Source: Erodium maritimum
Taxonomy: Eukaryota; Streptophyta; Magnoliopsida; Geraniales; Geraniaceae
DNA length: 64,000 nt
Reading direction: 5' to 3'
NCBI GenBank assembly: GCA_963921825.1
Contig: OY997592.1
Location: 23,811,432 to 23,875,431, forward strand
In this document: in pieces, positions 31,872-41,920 of the stretch
Numbering within the stretch: position 1 is the stretch's first letter
How the letters are laid out: each line of letters begins with the position of its first letter
Made by a program: the position numbers and the translations under genes
The notes under the pieces: generated by a model
Told to the model about the DNA's origin: nothing
What the model saw: only the letters and a program-made list of their open reading frames with translations
Database searches by the model: none

Positions 31872-33559
31872 TGTTGGGTCTCTAGGTAGGGTTGGAGATG
31901 AACCAACTCGCAGCGGAAAATCAATGAAAACCAAGAGACAATTAGAACCATGAAACAACTAACAAAGAATGGATTAACAAGAGAAAAATTCAGCACTAGT
32001 TCTTACCAAAACAAGAACACCGGTTAACGAATGATTGGCTTGAGTCTCCAAGACGCCTACGTATCCACATGGGAATCAAAGCCACGTAGTTCTTCTCTTT
32101 GAGGACTCAAGAACACAAACATGGAGGTGGAAACTAGCCAAACCCGAAATGGCCATGGAAGAGGGAGAGAAAATGTGTTTCCTATTCTTGTCTTGTGTTT
32201 GTTATGTTGAAAAAAGATGACTTAAACATAACAAAACCCATACTTGTCCAACTAAAGGCATGGGACAAGTATGGTGTCAAGTAAGGTGTAAATAGGACAA
32301 AGTATGGCAAGACAAGATTGGGTTAGGTGGTGAATCACCAACACCTTAATCCTTGTCTTGCTTACTTAGTACTAATTAATCAAGACTTGATTAATTAGTT
32401 CCATGGGCCTTGGTTGCATGGGCCTTTCATGGGCCTCTTGGAACATGGCCCGTGACCATTTCCAACGAGGTCCCGTGATTCGCTCATCGCCTCCATGCCT
32501 TCCATACCGGAAATGTCCAACATTATCCGACGCGATCAATCCCAAGACTCCAAGCCTTGTCTCGATCCGTAAAGTCCTATTCACTTACGGGCACATGACC
32601 CAAAACCCAGTTTTGGTCATGTCCCGAGACAACTCCCTTTTGGCCATTCTCCATAAATGTGTCAATGAGTTTCATCCTCCGGTGTGACCCTTAGGTTTAT
32701 GCATGTCAATAGATCAACGTAAAATCCCATTTTACTTGATCCTATTTAAGTGGCAACTAACGAGACTTTAGTATTGCCTGACACTACATAACGAATCGAC
32801 CCTGTCGATTCTAACCTTTCCGTCGTCCCTGTCATTATCCTTTTATCTCCGATATCCTGATTGAGATAAGGCATAGAGCCGTCATCCTTATTATTCTCAA
32901 TCACCGTTCCTTGATATGTGAGATGACTGAAGATATGATACCCAGTATCATGTGCATGGCCATGCTATTCTTCCAGTCACTCTCGATCAAGTGGCCGAGA
33001 ACCGATATCTTTCCCATACCTTAGTATGAGGGATAAATCCCTTAGCCGTCTTTCGTGTCACTCATGTAGCCCGTCCCCAAGCCAATCCTGGCCGTTATGG
33101 AAGCCCTGTTACGGACAACGTTAGGCTCAGGTCAAACTCAGTTGTTGACTACATAGCGATCACAAAGACTCCTTGGTCTAAGGATACATGACAAGCTACA
33201 ACACTGAATATGTTCATGACTTAATCTATGGCACATATTCAGGGCGGGTCGTCCAATATCATGTCCCACATGATATCTATGATCAGATTCCGGAATCCCA
33301 TTCCAATGACTAACAGAACGTAAGCCATAAAGAGCCATCTTTCATACTAGTCGCTTCTAGTGAAGCTTTGTTGACTAGGGACCAATCGAGTGTGATCTAT
33401 CTCGATCTATGGTTCTATTCGCATGGTGGGCATAGATCAGAGCACACATCGATATATTACTCCAACACATAAGTAATATAAAGCCGCTTTAATTTTATTG
33501 CTAACGATGATATATACATTTGGACATTTATGATTGAGCTACGGGCACTAAGACTAACA
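31872..33559 (-). mobile_element. Copia-2 5' LTR (right copy, 1688 bp)
   Basis: Same length as the left LTR and essentially identical to it. It is followed by the target duplication 'gttcc' and then the MULE transposase C-terminal coding sequence. Frames inside are the same LTR shadows as in copia-1. Confidence 0.96.
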
Positions 33560-33564
33560 GTTCC

Positions 33565-33985
33565 CACACGACCTTGCATTGCCTTCTTCATTTTCCTAAG
33601 TTTGTTAGCCTTTTCTAACCTAGCTTGCCTGGCTTCCCTCTTCTTACCCAGTAGTACTTCAAGCTCATTGTCACTCTTCCCACCTACTCTATATGAAGGT
33701 CCTTTCCTTGGGCCTCCTTTGTCACTAGGTGTTGGGTTGTTCCCGTAGTCCTTAGTGGCGCAACTTCGGATATTGTGGCCTACATTCCTACATCTGCTGC
33801 AACGAGGACTACCTTTTTCCTTGATATTGTTGCATTCCCATTTTCATCAACTCCTTCGCTCATCTTCCCGGAACTTCTTTGACTTGAATTTTTCCATTCC
33901 ATGAATCCCTTCATCTTGTATTTTCTGGGCCTTCCCGGTGGCTTACAAACATCGAGGGCAAGTATACGACCCTCCAGCCCCACGG
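33565..33985 (-). pseudogene. MULE CCHC knuckle and basic region
   Basis: On the minus strand a CX2CX4HX4C knuckle (CSRCRNVGHNIRSC, about 33808-33767) follows a Lys-rich stretch. It is followed by 'GGPRKGPSYRVGG' and a charged helix (LGKKREARQARLEKANKLRKMKK in two parts) up to the copia-2 site. This is the usual tail of plant MuDR-like transposases. Frame changes near 33985 and 33880 separate it from the SWIM domain. Confidence 0.75.
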
Positions 33986-33992
33986 TCCTGCA

Positions 33993-34720
33993 CTAACTTA
34001 ACCCAACTAGAGGGAAAATTTGCCTTTCATAAGTCATACTGAAAGTTGAGGACAAGTAATACGCATTGACATATGGAAACACTTCCTTCTTGGCCTTCAG
34101 CAACGAGGCTGCACCGTGCAAGCAGGGAATGCCTGTCAGCTGCCAATCTAAGAAAGTACATGTCTCCTCGTAAATGTTCATCCCGTACGTCTCTTTTAAC
34201 ATTTCTACCTCAAACAAGGACTGGCCACTTTGAAGTACCTTGCACTTCCTAACCTTCTTGATTACCAAATCAAGCCTGTCTTTGATCCTTGTGCATATCA
34301 AACCATCTTCACCTTGACTGACCAACTTTCCTTTTTTGTTCAACCACTCCATCAGCTTCTTTCGATAGAACTCCAAGAAATTTATAATAGGCATGTCCCT
34401 CCCCTTCCCAATTAATGAATTAAATGATTCACATATGTTGTTTGTCTGCGATTCACATTTAGACTTAGTACTAAAGTAGGTCTTGCACCTGTTGTGAGAT
34501 GGTCTTTCTAGCAACCACATGTACGCCTTTTGATTCATTGATTTCATCTCCTACATACAAGCTTTATACATCTCCATACTCGTGGCCATATAACATTTCC
34601 ACAGTTACAACTTCAGGTCATATGACTTCAACGATTTGAATCAATTATGATAGAGATGACGCATACAATGTTTATGCTCAACTAAAGGGTGTTGGTTGAA
34701 TACATTTATGAGGCCCTGAT
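33993..34720 (-). pseudogene. MULE transposase second half and SWIM finger
   Basis: An exon-like stretch starts after an AG at about 34718 with 'GLINVFNQHPLVEHKHC' and 'RHLYHN', typical of the region after the second catalytic residue in MULE transposases. Three stops follow (near 34660, 34615 and 34550). Then an open run of 184 codons, 34547-33993, contains 'STKSKCESQTNNICESFNS' and the SWIM finger (CTFLDWQLTGIPCLH). It is clearly recognisable but not translatable as one protein. Confidence 0.85.
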
Positions 34721-35040
34721 ACAATACACAACTAAGACAATAGTTATGTTATACTTAATGAAGTAATACCAAAACTCAGATTGTATTGTTCATGTGCATT
34801 CAACTAATTTACTTCCTTATATTCTCTTCAAACTAAACATAATTTGATCTCAAATTAAAATAATAGACTATATGCTTGTGGCACTCATAAATTGTTAACC
34901 TTTTATAATATAAATAGAACATATGTTATCCTATTTAATGATCATCAACTCGTGCATGTGTAAATATACATTACTTCTCCCTCACTCTTTCTGTTAATTT
35001 CTGTACAATTGATAGAAGCAAAATGAGCATATGTTATTTG
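34721..35040 (-). other. AT-rich interval in the MULE gene, probably intron
   Basis: A non-coding AT-rich stretch lies between a donor-like GT after 'MGWVFMLENK' (about 35057) and an acceptor-like AG before 'GLINVF' (about 34718). Joining the two leaves a frame mismatch, consistent with decay. Confidence 0.5.
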
Positions 35041-35585
35041 TAAATGAAATTCATACCTTTTGTTTTCCAACATAAAGACCCAGCCCATCTCCACGACAGT
35101 GCCAGAATCTTCAAAAAAACTCATCGAGAAACCACCTCCATGTCTCGATTGTTTCCTGTTCAACCACTCCGAGGGCAAGATGGAACATACCATCATTCTC
35201 ATATCTTGCCACAACTGCTAATACAACCCCTCCATGGTAGGCTTTAAGATGACATTCATCAAGGCCGACATCCTCCAACGAATCCATGCTTCTGAGATGC
35301 ATATCTAATGTACAGTCTTGTAAACCTATGTTTAGCTTCATCATTAGTTACTATAACAAACTTCGAATCGGGGTTACCATTTACTACGAAAAACTATCTC
35401 CCTATACTTCTCCAACATGCCATATCGAAGCCCCTGATCTTCATTATGGATGGCTTCTGCAGCACGTAAAAAGCGATAGCATTTACCAACTTTCAAGTCG
35501 ACCCCTATGTCGTTCATAATGTCCTTCATCAACTCACATACATCCACCTTCTTCTTTGACTTAATGTCCTCATAATACCTACAAA
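35041..35585 (-). pseudogene. MULE DDE core, first half
   Basis: On the minus strand this reads 'YYEDIKSKKKVDVCELM', 'VGKCYRFLRAAE' and, in a shifted frame, 'IVTNDEAKHRF'. The D1 region follows: 'VGLDECHLKAYHGGVV' (about 35265-35220). Then comes 'VVEQETIETWRWFL', as in MULE transposases. Where the second catalytic Asp is expected ('..F-x-S-D..') this copy has Met-Leu-Glu-Asn. At least one frameshift occurs near 35390. Confidence 0.82.
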
Positions 35586-35672
35586 CAGTTACATCAGCAT
35601 TAAAATAAAATATATTATATAATGCATTTCATTTAAATCATATCATAACTTGCATTTCTTAAATAATAAGCA

Positions 35673-36476
35673 TTACATTACTTGTGTGCAAGGGGCCTCG
35701 CAGTGATATGTAACCCCCTGCTTAGTTTGACATGTGTGCTCTGGGCGAAAGGTCTTAATTTCATACACTTTAGCATGCTTCACCATACCACACCATATGT
35801 AAAAAGTGCACCCTTGCATAACACATACAACCCCGACACCGTCAGCTAGCTGATTCCTAGTATATCTGTAATTGAAACCCTGCTCAACAGTGTAGTTTTG
35901 TAGCACTACTCGGTACCACTCAACACTAACAAACCTATCTCCCAGACGTAGTTCGATATCTTTCAACGAGCTACGTCTATCCCACATTCTTGGTTTGATA
36001 ATTTCTTCTTCCATTCTCTCCTCACATTCAAAGTTGTCATCCATTTGCTCCACATCTATGTCTTCTGATGCATTACTAACGACATCCTAAACTGATGCAT
36101 CCTCACCTGATGTTCTATCCTCCTCATTTGAGGATTCCTCCTCTTCTGATGTTGCAGCATAATCAGAATCACTTGATGACCCACCGGATACATCTCCAAC
36201 TTCTCCTTTTTGTCCTACTTCTCCAACTTCTCTTACTTTTCCAACCTCTCCTTCTGCTCCTACTTTTCATAGTCCTCCATTATGAATGAAATCCCCACCA
36301 TCATAGCCTAGATCCTCAACCTCCATATCATCAACATCATTGTGTAATAATTCTTCATCTATAAGTTCCTCATCAAACATCTTTACCTCAGCTAGTAGAT
36401 CATCATCTGATGGTTCGTCAACTAATGTACGTGTTGGAGTAGCTTTTCGCTTCTTCCCCATCTGCAAATTTAACAC
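35673..36476 (-). pseudogene. MULE N-terminal region: acidic leader and MuDR DNA-binding domain
   Basis: From Met at 36476 or 36461 the frame has an acidic stretch (DDDLLAEVKMFDEELIDEE), a stop near 36270, and more acidic Ser/Glu repeats. The MuDR domain is at about 35960-35685: 'LGDRFVSVEWYRVVLQNYT', 'GFNYRYTRN', 'CVMQGCTFYIW' and 'IKTFRPEHTC'. A GT donor follows 'CTQ' at about 35680, and the acceptor is near 35585. Stops near 36270 and 36090 break it. Confidence 0.8.
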
Positions 36477-37660
36477 AACAAAACAACCAATTCCAACTAC
36501 TTATTAAACAGGATCTGAAATAACAGATATTAATTACCATTCATAATCGATACTATAACTTTCGACTCTACTAACAATATATGAAATAAACAGTCTTTAC
36601 ACTAAAGCCCTTACGCTAACACCTCAACATCAAGCACAAACACATTTTAGCTAATTATTAACCTAAATACAAGCATGCTTCAATATAAACATTTTGATTA
36701 TTACCAATATAGAGAATACAAACATGTAGGGGTGTACACAACACACTTGCAGATACAAAATAAGCCTCTGTCTGTTCTAGGTATTGGCAAATTTCAATTA
36801 TTTATAACAAATCACAAGGATGAAACATACATGATTTCAAATGCTGAAGACAAAAGTACTCAATCAACCAATGCTCTTCAATCATTTCCAAACCTAAACC
36901 ATCTCTTGCTCATATATCAACCCCATTGCCAAACCTAAACCCTCAAAACCAAGACTTTTCTACTTCAAGGTCAAACCCTAGGTCGACTTAAATGATGCTT
37001 CAAATTCAATACTACAACATTTCAGATTATCAAACCATTATACAACCTCATACCCCCAACCAAAAGTTATGGTTTCTCTCTCAATCCCTTTCTCAGTTCA
37101 ACCCCAAACCCTAACTCGATTAAAGCAAGACTTTTCGCTTCATCCGCATACCACAACCTCAGCCATTACTACTAATTCCTCCTCATTTCTCCATCTCGTG
37201 GTTCTTACGATTTTCACCTCTTAAGAACAAACCCTAAACTTATTTACCATAAAAATTTCTTGGGGAACTAAGAAAGTGTACGTACTTCTCTTTTGTTGTA
37301 GATTTTCAGGCCTCAACCGAGCTGAATCGTGCGTTGAAGACGAAGACGAAGTTTGGCTTGGAGAGAAGAAATGAAGAAAGGAATCGAGAGGTTTCTGAAT
37401 TGAAGCTGAATCGTGTTGGACCTTTTGACTTTTGGAGACACCCTAAGTTTTTCATACATATTTAGCAAACTTCTCGTGAGGGTATTTTAGTCCTTTTGCA
37501 TTCGATGTCAACTGTCTGTAAATCAGTTAACGGTAAATGTTAGTTTTTTTTCTAATTACGCTAGTATACAGTTGTTTTATGGTCGATAAAATAGTCTGGA
37601 GTTCCAATTTATACTAAAAGTCAAATAATAATTAGTTTTTGGAGTTTCTCCTAAAACTTT
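36477..37660 (-). other. MULE 5' flank and presumed promoter
   Basis: AT-rich, non-coding, with a possible untranslated exon near 37300 (GT/AG-like signals on the minus strand). No TIR was identified at the right end. Confidence 0.4.
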
Positions 37661-37667
37661 ATTTATC

Positions 37668-37682
37668 AAAAGAACAAGGTGG
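37668..37682 (+). repeat. Left target duplication of LINE copy 2
   Basis: 'aaaagaacaaggtgg' is repeated at 41316-41330 just after the A tail of the LINE, a 15-bp duplication typical of target-primed reverse transcription. Confidence 0.92.
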
Positions 37683-38115
37683 TAAAGACATGGGCAAAGC
37701 CAAATCTTAACTGCAATTCAAAATCAAGTCCTAAATTGAAAAAAAAAAACTCTCTCGATATTGAGACATACCCTAGCCCTAGCCGTACCTTCTACGTTTC
37801 TACGGAGCTCCTACCTACTGCCACCGTCGTTGATTCACCGCCTGCCTCGCCAACACCTATCGTAGGGGATCCTATTACACCTGTGACCCTTTTCGGTTAT
37901 GTTTTGTCCGGCCTAACCTTGTCAAATCCCTCGCAGATCGCGATCGGTGTGGGGGATAAGACACACCGAAGGAGACGTCCGAAGCACTTGGTTCCGTCTT
38001 CTTTGCCTCCTTCTTCTTCGTTGCATCGGCGATGCCAAACACGTCAACAGAGATTGTGTCCTTTGACGCCCTGTGTTTTTAGCACAGAAAAGGACACGAC
38101 AAGCGTACCGTCGTA
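37683..38115 (+). pseudogene. LINE copy 2, left part: 5' end and ORF1 N terminus
   Basis: It begins right after the target duplication. A frame from about 37679 to 38116 is Pro/Ser/Thr-rich with a basic 'RRRRPKH' cluster, comparable to 'PRRRRKPKP' in LINE copy 1. It ends where an unclassified repeat is inserted. A start inside the duplication itself is unlikely to be real. This is the disordered ORF1 N terminus. Confidence 0.65.
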
Positions 38116-39492
38116 AAGTAGTATTTCGGGATTTTTAGTTCCAAGTTATCGAACCCAAAGGAGCACGAGTCAAGCACGTTCTATCTCAAAGTCGTTGTCA
38201 AGCTATTTCGATTAAATGATGATTTTTGGTTTTAAACATGAAAAGTAAACAGTAGGCGAAATGACAGTGAACCAGTACTCACAAAGCTTAGAAGAGTTTT
38301 AATTCAGAGAAAAAGTAATCTAAGATTGTATTGTTCTGATTTTAGGGGCAACGAACTATCTCTCAAACTAGTCCTAACTCCTCACGTTGTTTCGGACCCT
38401 AATGGAATCTAACCACCCAGCTCTCACGAATCAGGATGTAGGGAGACCTAAAGCACTATGTTCGTTGATAATTTCTAACTTTCGGTTTGAACCCTATGGT
38501 TATTGCAATCATGTTAACCTAGCTATCACTAGTCTAGATTTAAACCCAATTTGTATAAGATTTCTGACCTAATTGCAACCCACCTCTCATGAGTGTCAGA
38601 TTGCAATTCCCACCTTCTATCAGGCCTACCCGGGAGATAGAGCATTAAGCTTAAATCTAATACAAACCCTAAATCAAATCATTCAACACAATGCTCATTC
38701 ATACATTCAACACATTGGAAAACAAATATCTAATTCCCCATAACCCTAGATTATGGGGTTTTAGCTACTCATGAACAAGGAAGAAGAAGATGTCATTGAT
38801 GAACATAAACAAAGCTTCATAATTGAATAAAGTAGAGAAATACAATACCCAATATTGATTACAATGATGTTCTTCCAAGTAAAAATCCTCTCCCTAGCTT
38901 GTTCTCAACTCTCCTCTCTTCGTAGCTCTCACAAATACAAGTTAGATCTATTAGGAGGCTGATTTTAGGGTTAAAAAGGGTAAAAATCGAGTCTGAAATG
39001 AATTAGGGAAACAAGTCTGCGCGCGCGTCACGGATCCTTGATGGAACCCGTCACGGATCATGTCATGGCTCCTTGATGGATCAGAGAGTTTTTGGCCGTT
39101 TTCGATCTCCGCCACGGCTCCATAGTGGGACCCGTTACGGACCATGTCACGGCTCCGTGGTGGAGCAGAGAGTTTTGGATGGTCTTGGGCCCTTGACGAA
39201 AGTTGTAGATGTCTGAATTCCCTTCGATTTGACATAAAATTCAAGGCAATCGGAGTTTGTATGAAGAAGTTATTCCATTCGCAAGATCAGTCAACTTCCA
39301 AAACTCTTTAAACCGGATTTTCCTCTATTTTAGCCCCTTTTTCGATCAAATCACCTACAAAACATAATGAGAGACACAACACGAGTAACGAGAGAAATAT
39401 GGTCCAAATTATACAATCCTGGAACTAAAATGCTCAAGAATGTGCGCTAAAAACATCTAGAATCGATGCAATTTATGTCCACATCATCCTTC
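38116..39492. mobile_element. Unclassified repeat inserted in LINE copy 2 (LTR-like)
   Basis: A non-coding block of about 1.37 kb interrupts ORF1. It starts around 'tagtatttcgggattttt' and ends around 'gcaatttatgtccaca'. It has simple Cys/Ser-type low-complexity reading frames only. It contains two degenerate 65-70-bp units at 39028-39094 and 39110-39175 built on 'gtcacggatc' and 'gatcagagagttttt'. It looks like an LTR, but I see no mate, no primer site and no secure target duplication. Edges are accurate to about 30 bp. Confidence 0.5.
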
Positions 39493-41315
39493 TCCATGGG
39501 AGCTCAGTCCCCGCGTCTTGCGATACTACCAAAACGGGGACGACCTAATGTGTCCCTGTTGCTTCCTCCTCACGCAACTCTCGACTGCAACCTTCCACGC
39601 CGCTACTGCCAAACCCTAGCCATGACCTTGCTCTGGCTCCTTTGACCAACGAGGGTGCGACCCCTACGGTGACGGTTCCCTCTACCGGAGATACTCCTTT
39701 GGTGCCGTTGTTGCAGAGAGACCCGACCAAATGAAAAGCACCCATGGCCGATCTTCCTAGGACGATGGCCAAGGCCCTGGGACTTGGGCGTTGTCTTCCC
39801 AATCAGGGGCGAATCCCAGTCATTCCTGCGTGTCTCACGATACCGGAGGGGATGACTAGAGATCGGTCGTGACACCTCCTCATGGACGAGCTGCTTCCGT
39901 CCCCGACCATCGAAGCTTTGGAGTTTTAGGCGTCCCTGACAGGCCTTCAGGAAGGTCTGTCCTCGTGTTCGCTTGAAGATGAGGAGGAGGTCGAGGTGGT
40001 GGTTCCCTTCTCTCCGACCATCTCGTCTGCTATTACCCGCCAGCAATGGGGTTTGCTGGGTAAACTTTGGTCGCCGAAGACACCTTGGAAGGATACTCTC
40101 CTGCGGATCAGCACTGGTGCATGGGGGGACGCCGCCGTGGGTCTCGTTGTCAAGGACCTAGGTTTGGGTCTCTTTGGATTCTACTTCGGATCCTTAGAGG
40201 ATAGGGCTTGGGTTCGAGGAAATGAGCCTTGGTGCTTCGACGGGCACACCCTTTTGCTTGGGGACCTCGACCCCTATGCTCGGGAGTTACCTGTTCTGGA
40301 CCGTATGCAACTGTGGGCCCATGCACGAGGCCTTCCACCTTTGGTTCAGACGAAAGAGATAGGGACATCCATTGGCGATGCATTTGGGACATGCGTGGAC
40401 GTCCCGTGTGACCAGTGGGGGATGTGCTGGGGCGGCATGGTCAGGATTCGGTTTTGACATCTGATCGAGAGGCCCCTCCGGCGAGGTCTAGTCCTCCGGT
40501 TCAAGGAATTCTCAGAGCCAATCAAGATCGATCTAACCTATTTCAAGCTTCCGAGCTTCTGTTACAACCGTGGACGACTCGGGCACGTTTTGAAGGATTG
40601 CACCTGGGCGGTCAGAAGCTCCCCAAGGTATGACGCTTTCTTGCTAGAGTATCAGAGAGATAAACAAGTCAAGGCATACGCAACAGACTGGGGAGAAGAG
40701 CCTCGGTCAAATGTTTCCTTGGACTCTATACCTAAGGGCGCCTTACCTTTGGATAGCCCCCTTGGGTTTCCATGAACTCCATACCTAACGACATGAGGGT
40801 TCGGGGTATTACCCGGCCGGTGACCGATCAGCTCTCTACTAGTTCGGTTGCTAAAATTCCAATGGTCATTCCTGGTGGGTTTGGAGGTGGAGGACGAATT
40901 GTTGAAGTTCCATCGCCCCCAGCTAGTGGGCTTGGATATGGGGGGAGCACGGCCACTGGAGCTCTGCGGGCTGATCAGGAAAGGGTGGGGAAGCAGCCCC
41001 GCCAGGAAGAATGATTGACAGGCCTTGGCAGGGGTCCCTAGACGATTCTTTGCCTCCCACTACTACTGGAGAAATCCTTGGTCATTACTACTGCGACAAT
41101 TTTCGGAGCAAGACCTTCAGTACCATCTTCGCACTCGTTTTTCTTGTTGGCCCTTATGGCATCCAAACACCGTCAGTGATGGTTCTAATAGTACAAGGAT
41201 TGGTAAACTTCGGTTCCATACTATCTTTTTTAGTAGTCAAGAAGCATGTTCCTTGATGCACATTGTTATTTTGATTTCTAAAGTTTAATAAAATTTACAA
41301 CTTTTGCTATAAAAA
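39493..41315 (+). pseudogene. LINE copy 2, right part: ORF1 and 3' end
   Basis: ORF1 resumes with 'KAPMADLPRTMAKALGLG' (in a shifted frame) and an acidic run. The best frame, 39996-40457, holds a DUF4283-like domain (LLGKLWSPKTPWKDTLLRIS, LEDRAWVRGNEPWCF, LLGDLDPYARELPVLDRMQ). In the next frame come 'LRFKEFSEPIKIDLTYFKLP' and a knuckle whose second Cys is Arg (CYNRGRLGHVLKDC, 40560-40601). ORF1 ends 'GKQPRQEE' at 41013. Only about 300 bp follow before the A run at 41311 and the target duplication. There is no ORF2. Confidence 0.88.
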
Positions 41316-41330
41316 AAAAGAACAAGGTGG
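41316..41330 (+). repeat. Right target duplication of LINE copy 2
   Basis: 'aaaagaacaaggtgg', the second copy of the 15-bp duplication. It marks the return to host DNA, about 590 bp before the LysM gene start codon. Confidence 0.92.
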
Positions 41331-41410
41331 GACAGTGATAATGAGGAACAACAATAGAAGTTAGCTTGACTCTGTTTACTCACAAGTTGAGTGTTGAATA
41401 CGATATATGT

Positions 41411-41420
41411 TATATATAAG
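41411..41420 (+). promoter_or_regulatory. Possible TATA box of the LysM gene
   Basis: 'tatatataag' lies about 500 bp before the start codon and about 80 bp after LINE copy 2. The distance implies a long 5' UTR or a leader intron. The region is AT-rich, so the call is tentative. Confidence 0.35.
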
Positions 41421-41920
41421 CAGAGGCCTCAGCACAGCTTGCCAAATTTCGGCGAGAGGAGCAGAAGAGGCATCAATCATCAAAAAGAAAAGAATAAGAC
41501 GTCGGTAGTCTGCTGTCTGTGACCAAAGCGCGTCATCCTTATTTTCACTCAATCATCTACTTGGTCTTTTTTTCTCAATCAAAGTCAACCAAAAACACGT
41601 TTTATTCTCATATTCTATCAAATAAAAAATTCACAAACAGTTGTTTTCACATTCCAATCCTTTTTTTTATTTGTGTGGCATCCAATATTACATCTTTATT
41701 ATTCATTAAAAATTGAATTGAAAATATATATTATAGAGGTTGCTGTTCTAACGAGTCCGATGATTTTTGTGGACACCGAAGAGAGAAGCGGAGGAATTAA
41801 GTTGGACTAGGGCTCTTTTCTCAGATCTGACCTACATTTCAATCGATTCTTCCCTCCTACTTCAAATGCCGAGATCTCATAGATCGTAGCACTCCAAGTT
41901 GGGTTGCTATTTTGGATTCA

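Larger units (their letters stand above)
33565..37660 (-). mobile_element. Mutator-like element (MuDR type), body right of copia-2, decayed
   Basis: A minus-strand transposase gene with the plant MuDR domain order: acidic N terminus, MuDR DNA-binding domain, MULE DDE core, SWIM finger, CCHC knuckle. Exons are separated by short introns, and stops and frameshifts occur throughout. It continues left of copia-2 to about 23.6 kb. I could not identify matching terminal inverted repeats. The right limit is set by the LINE copy 2 duplication at 37668. The domains are listed separately. Confidence 0.8.

Noticed and set aside
41912..41920. In-frame TTG upstream of the LysM ATG as the start
   Set aside because: Plant nuclear genes start at ATG; the ATG at 41921 is three codons later.
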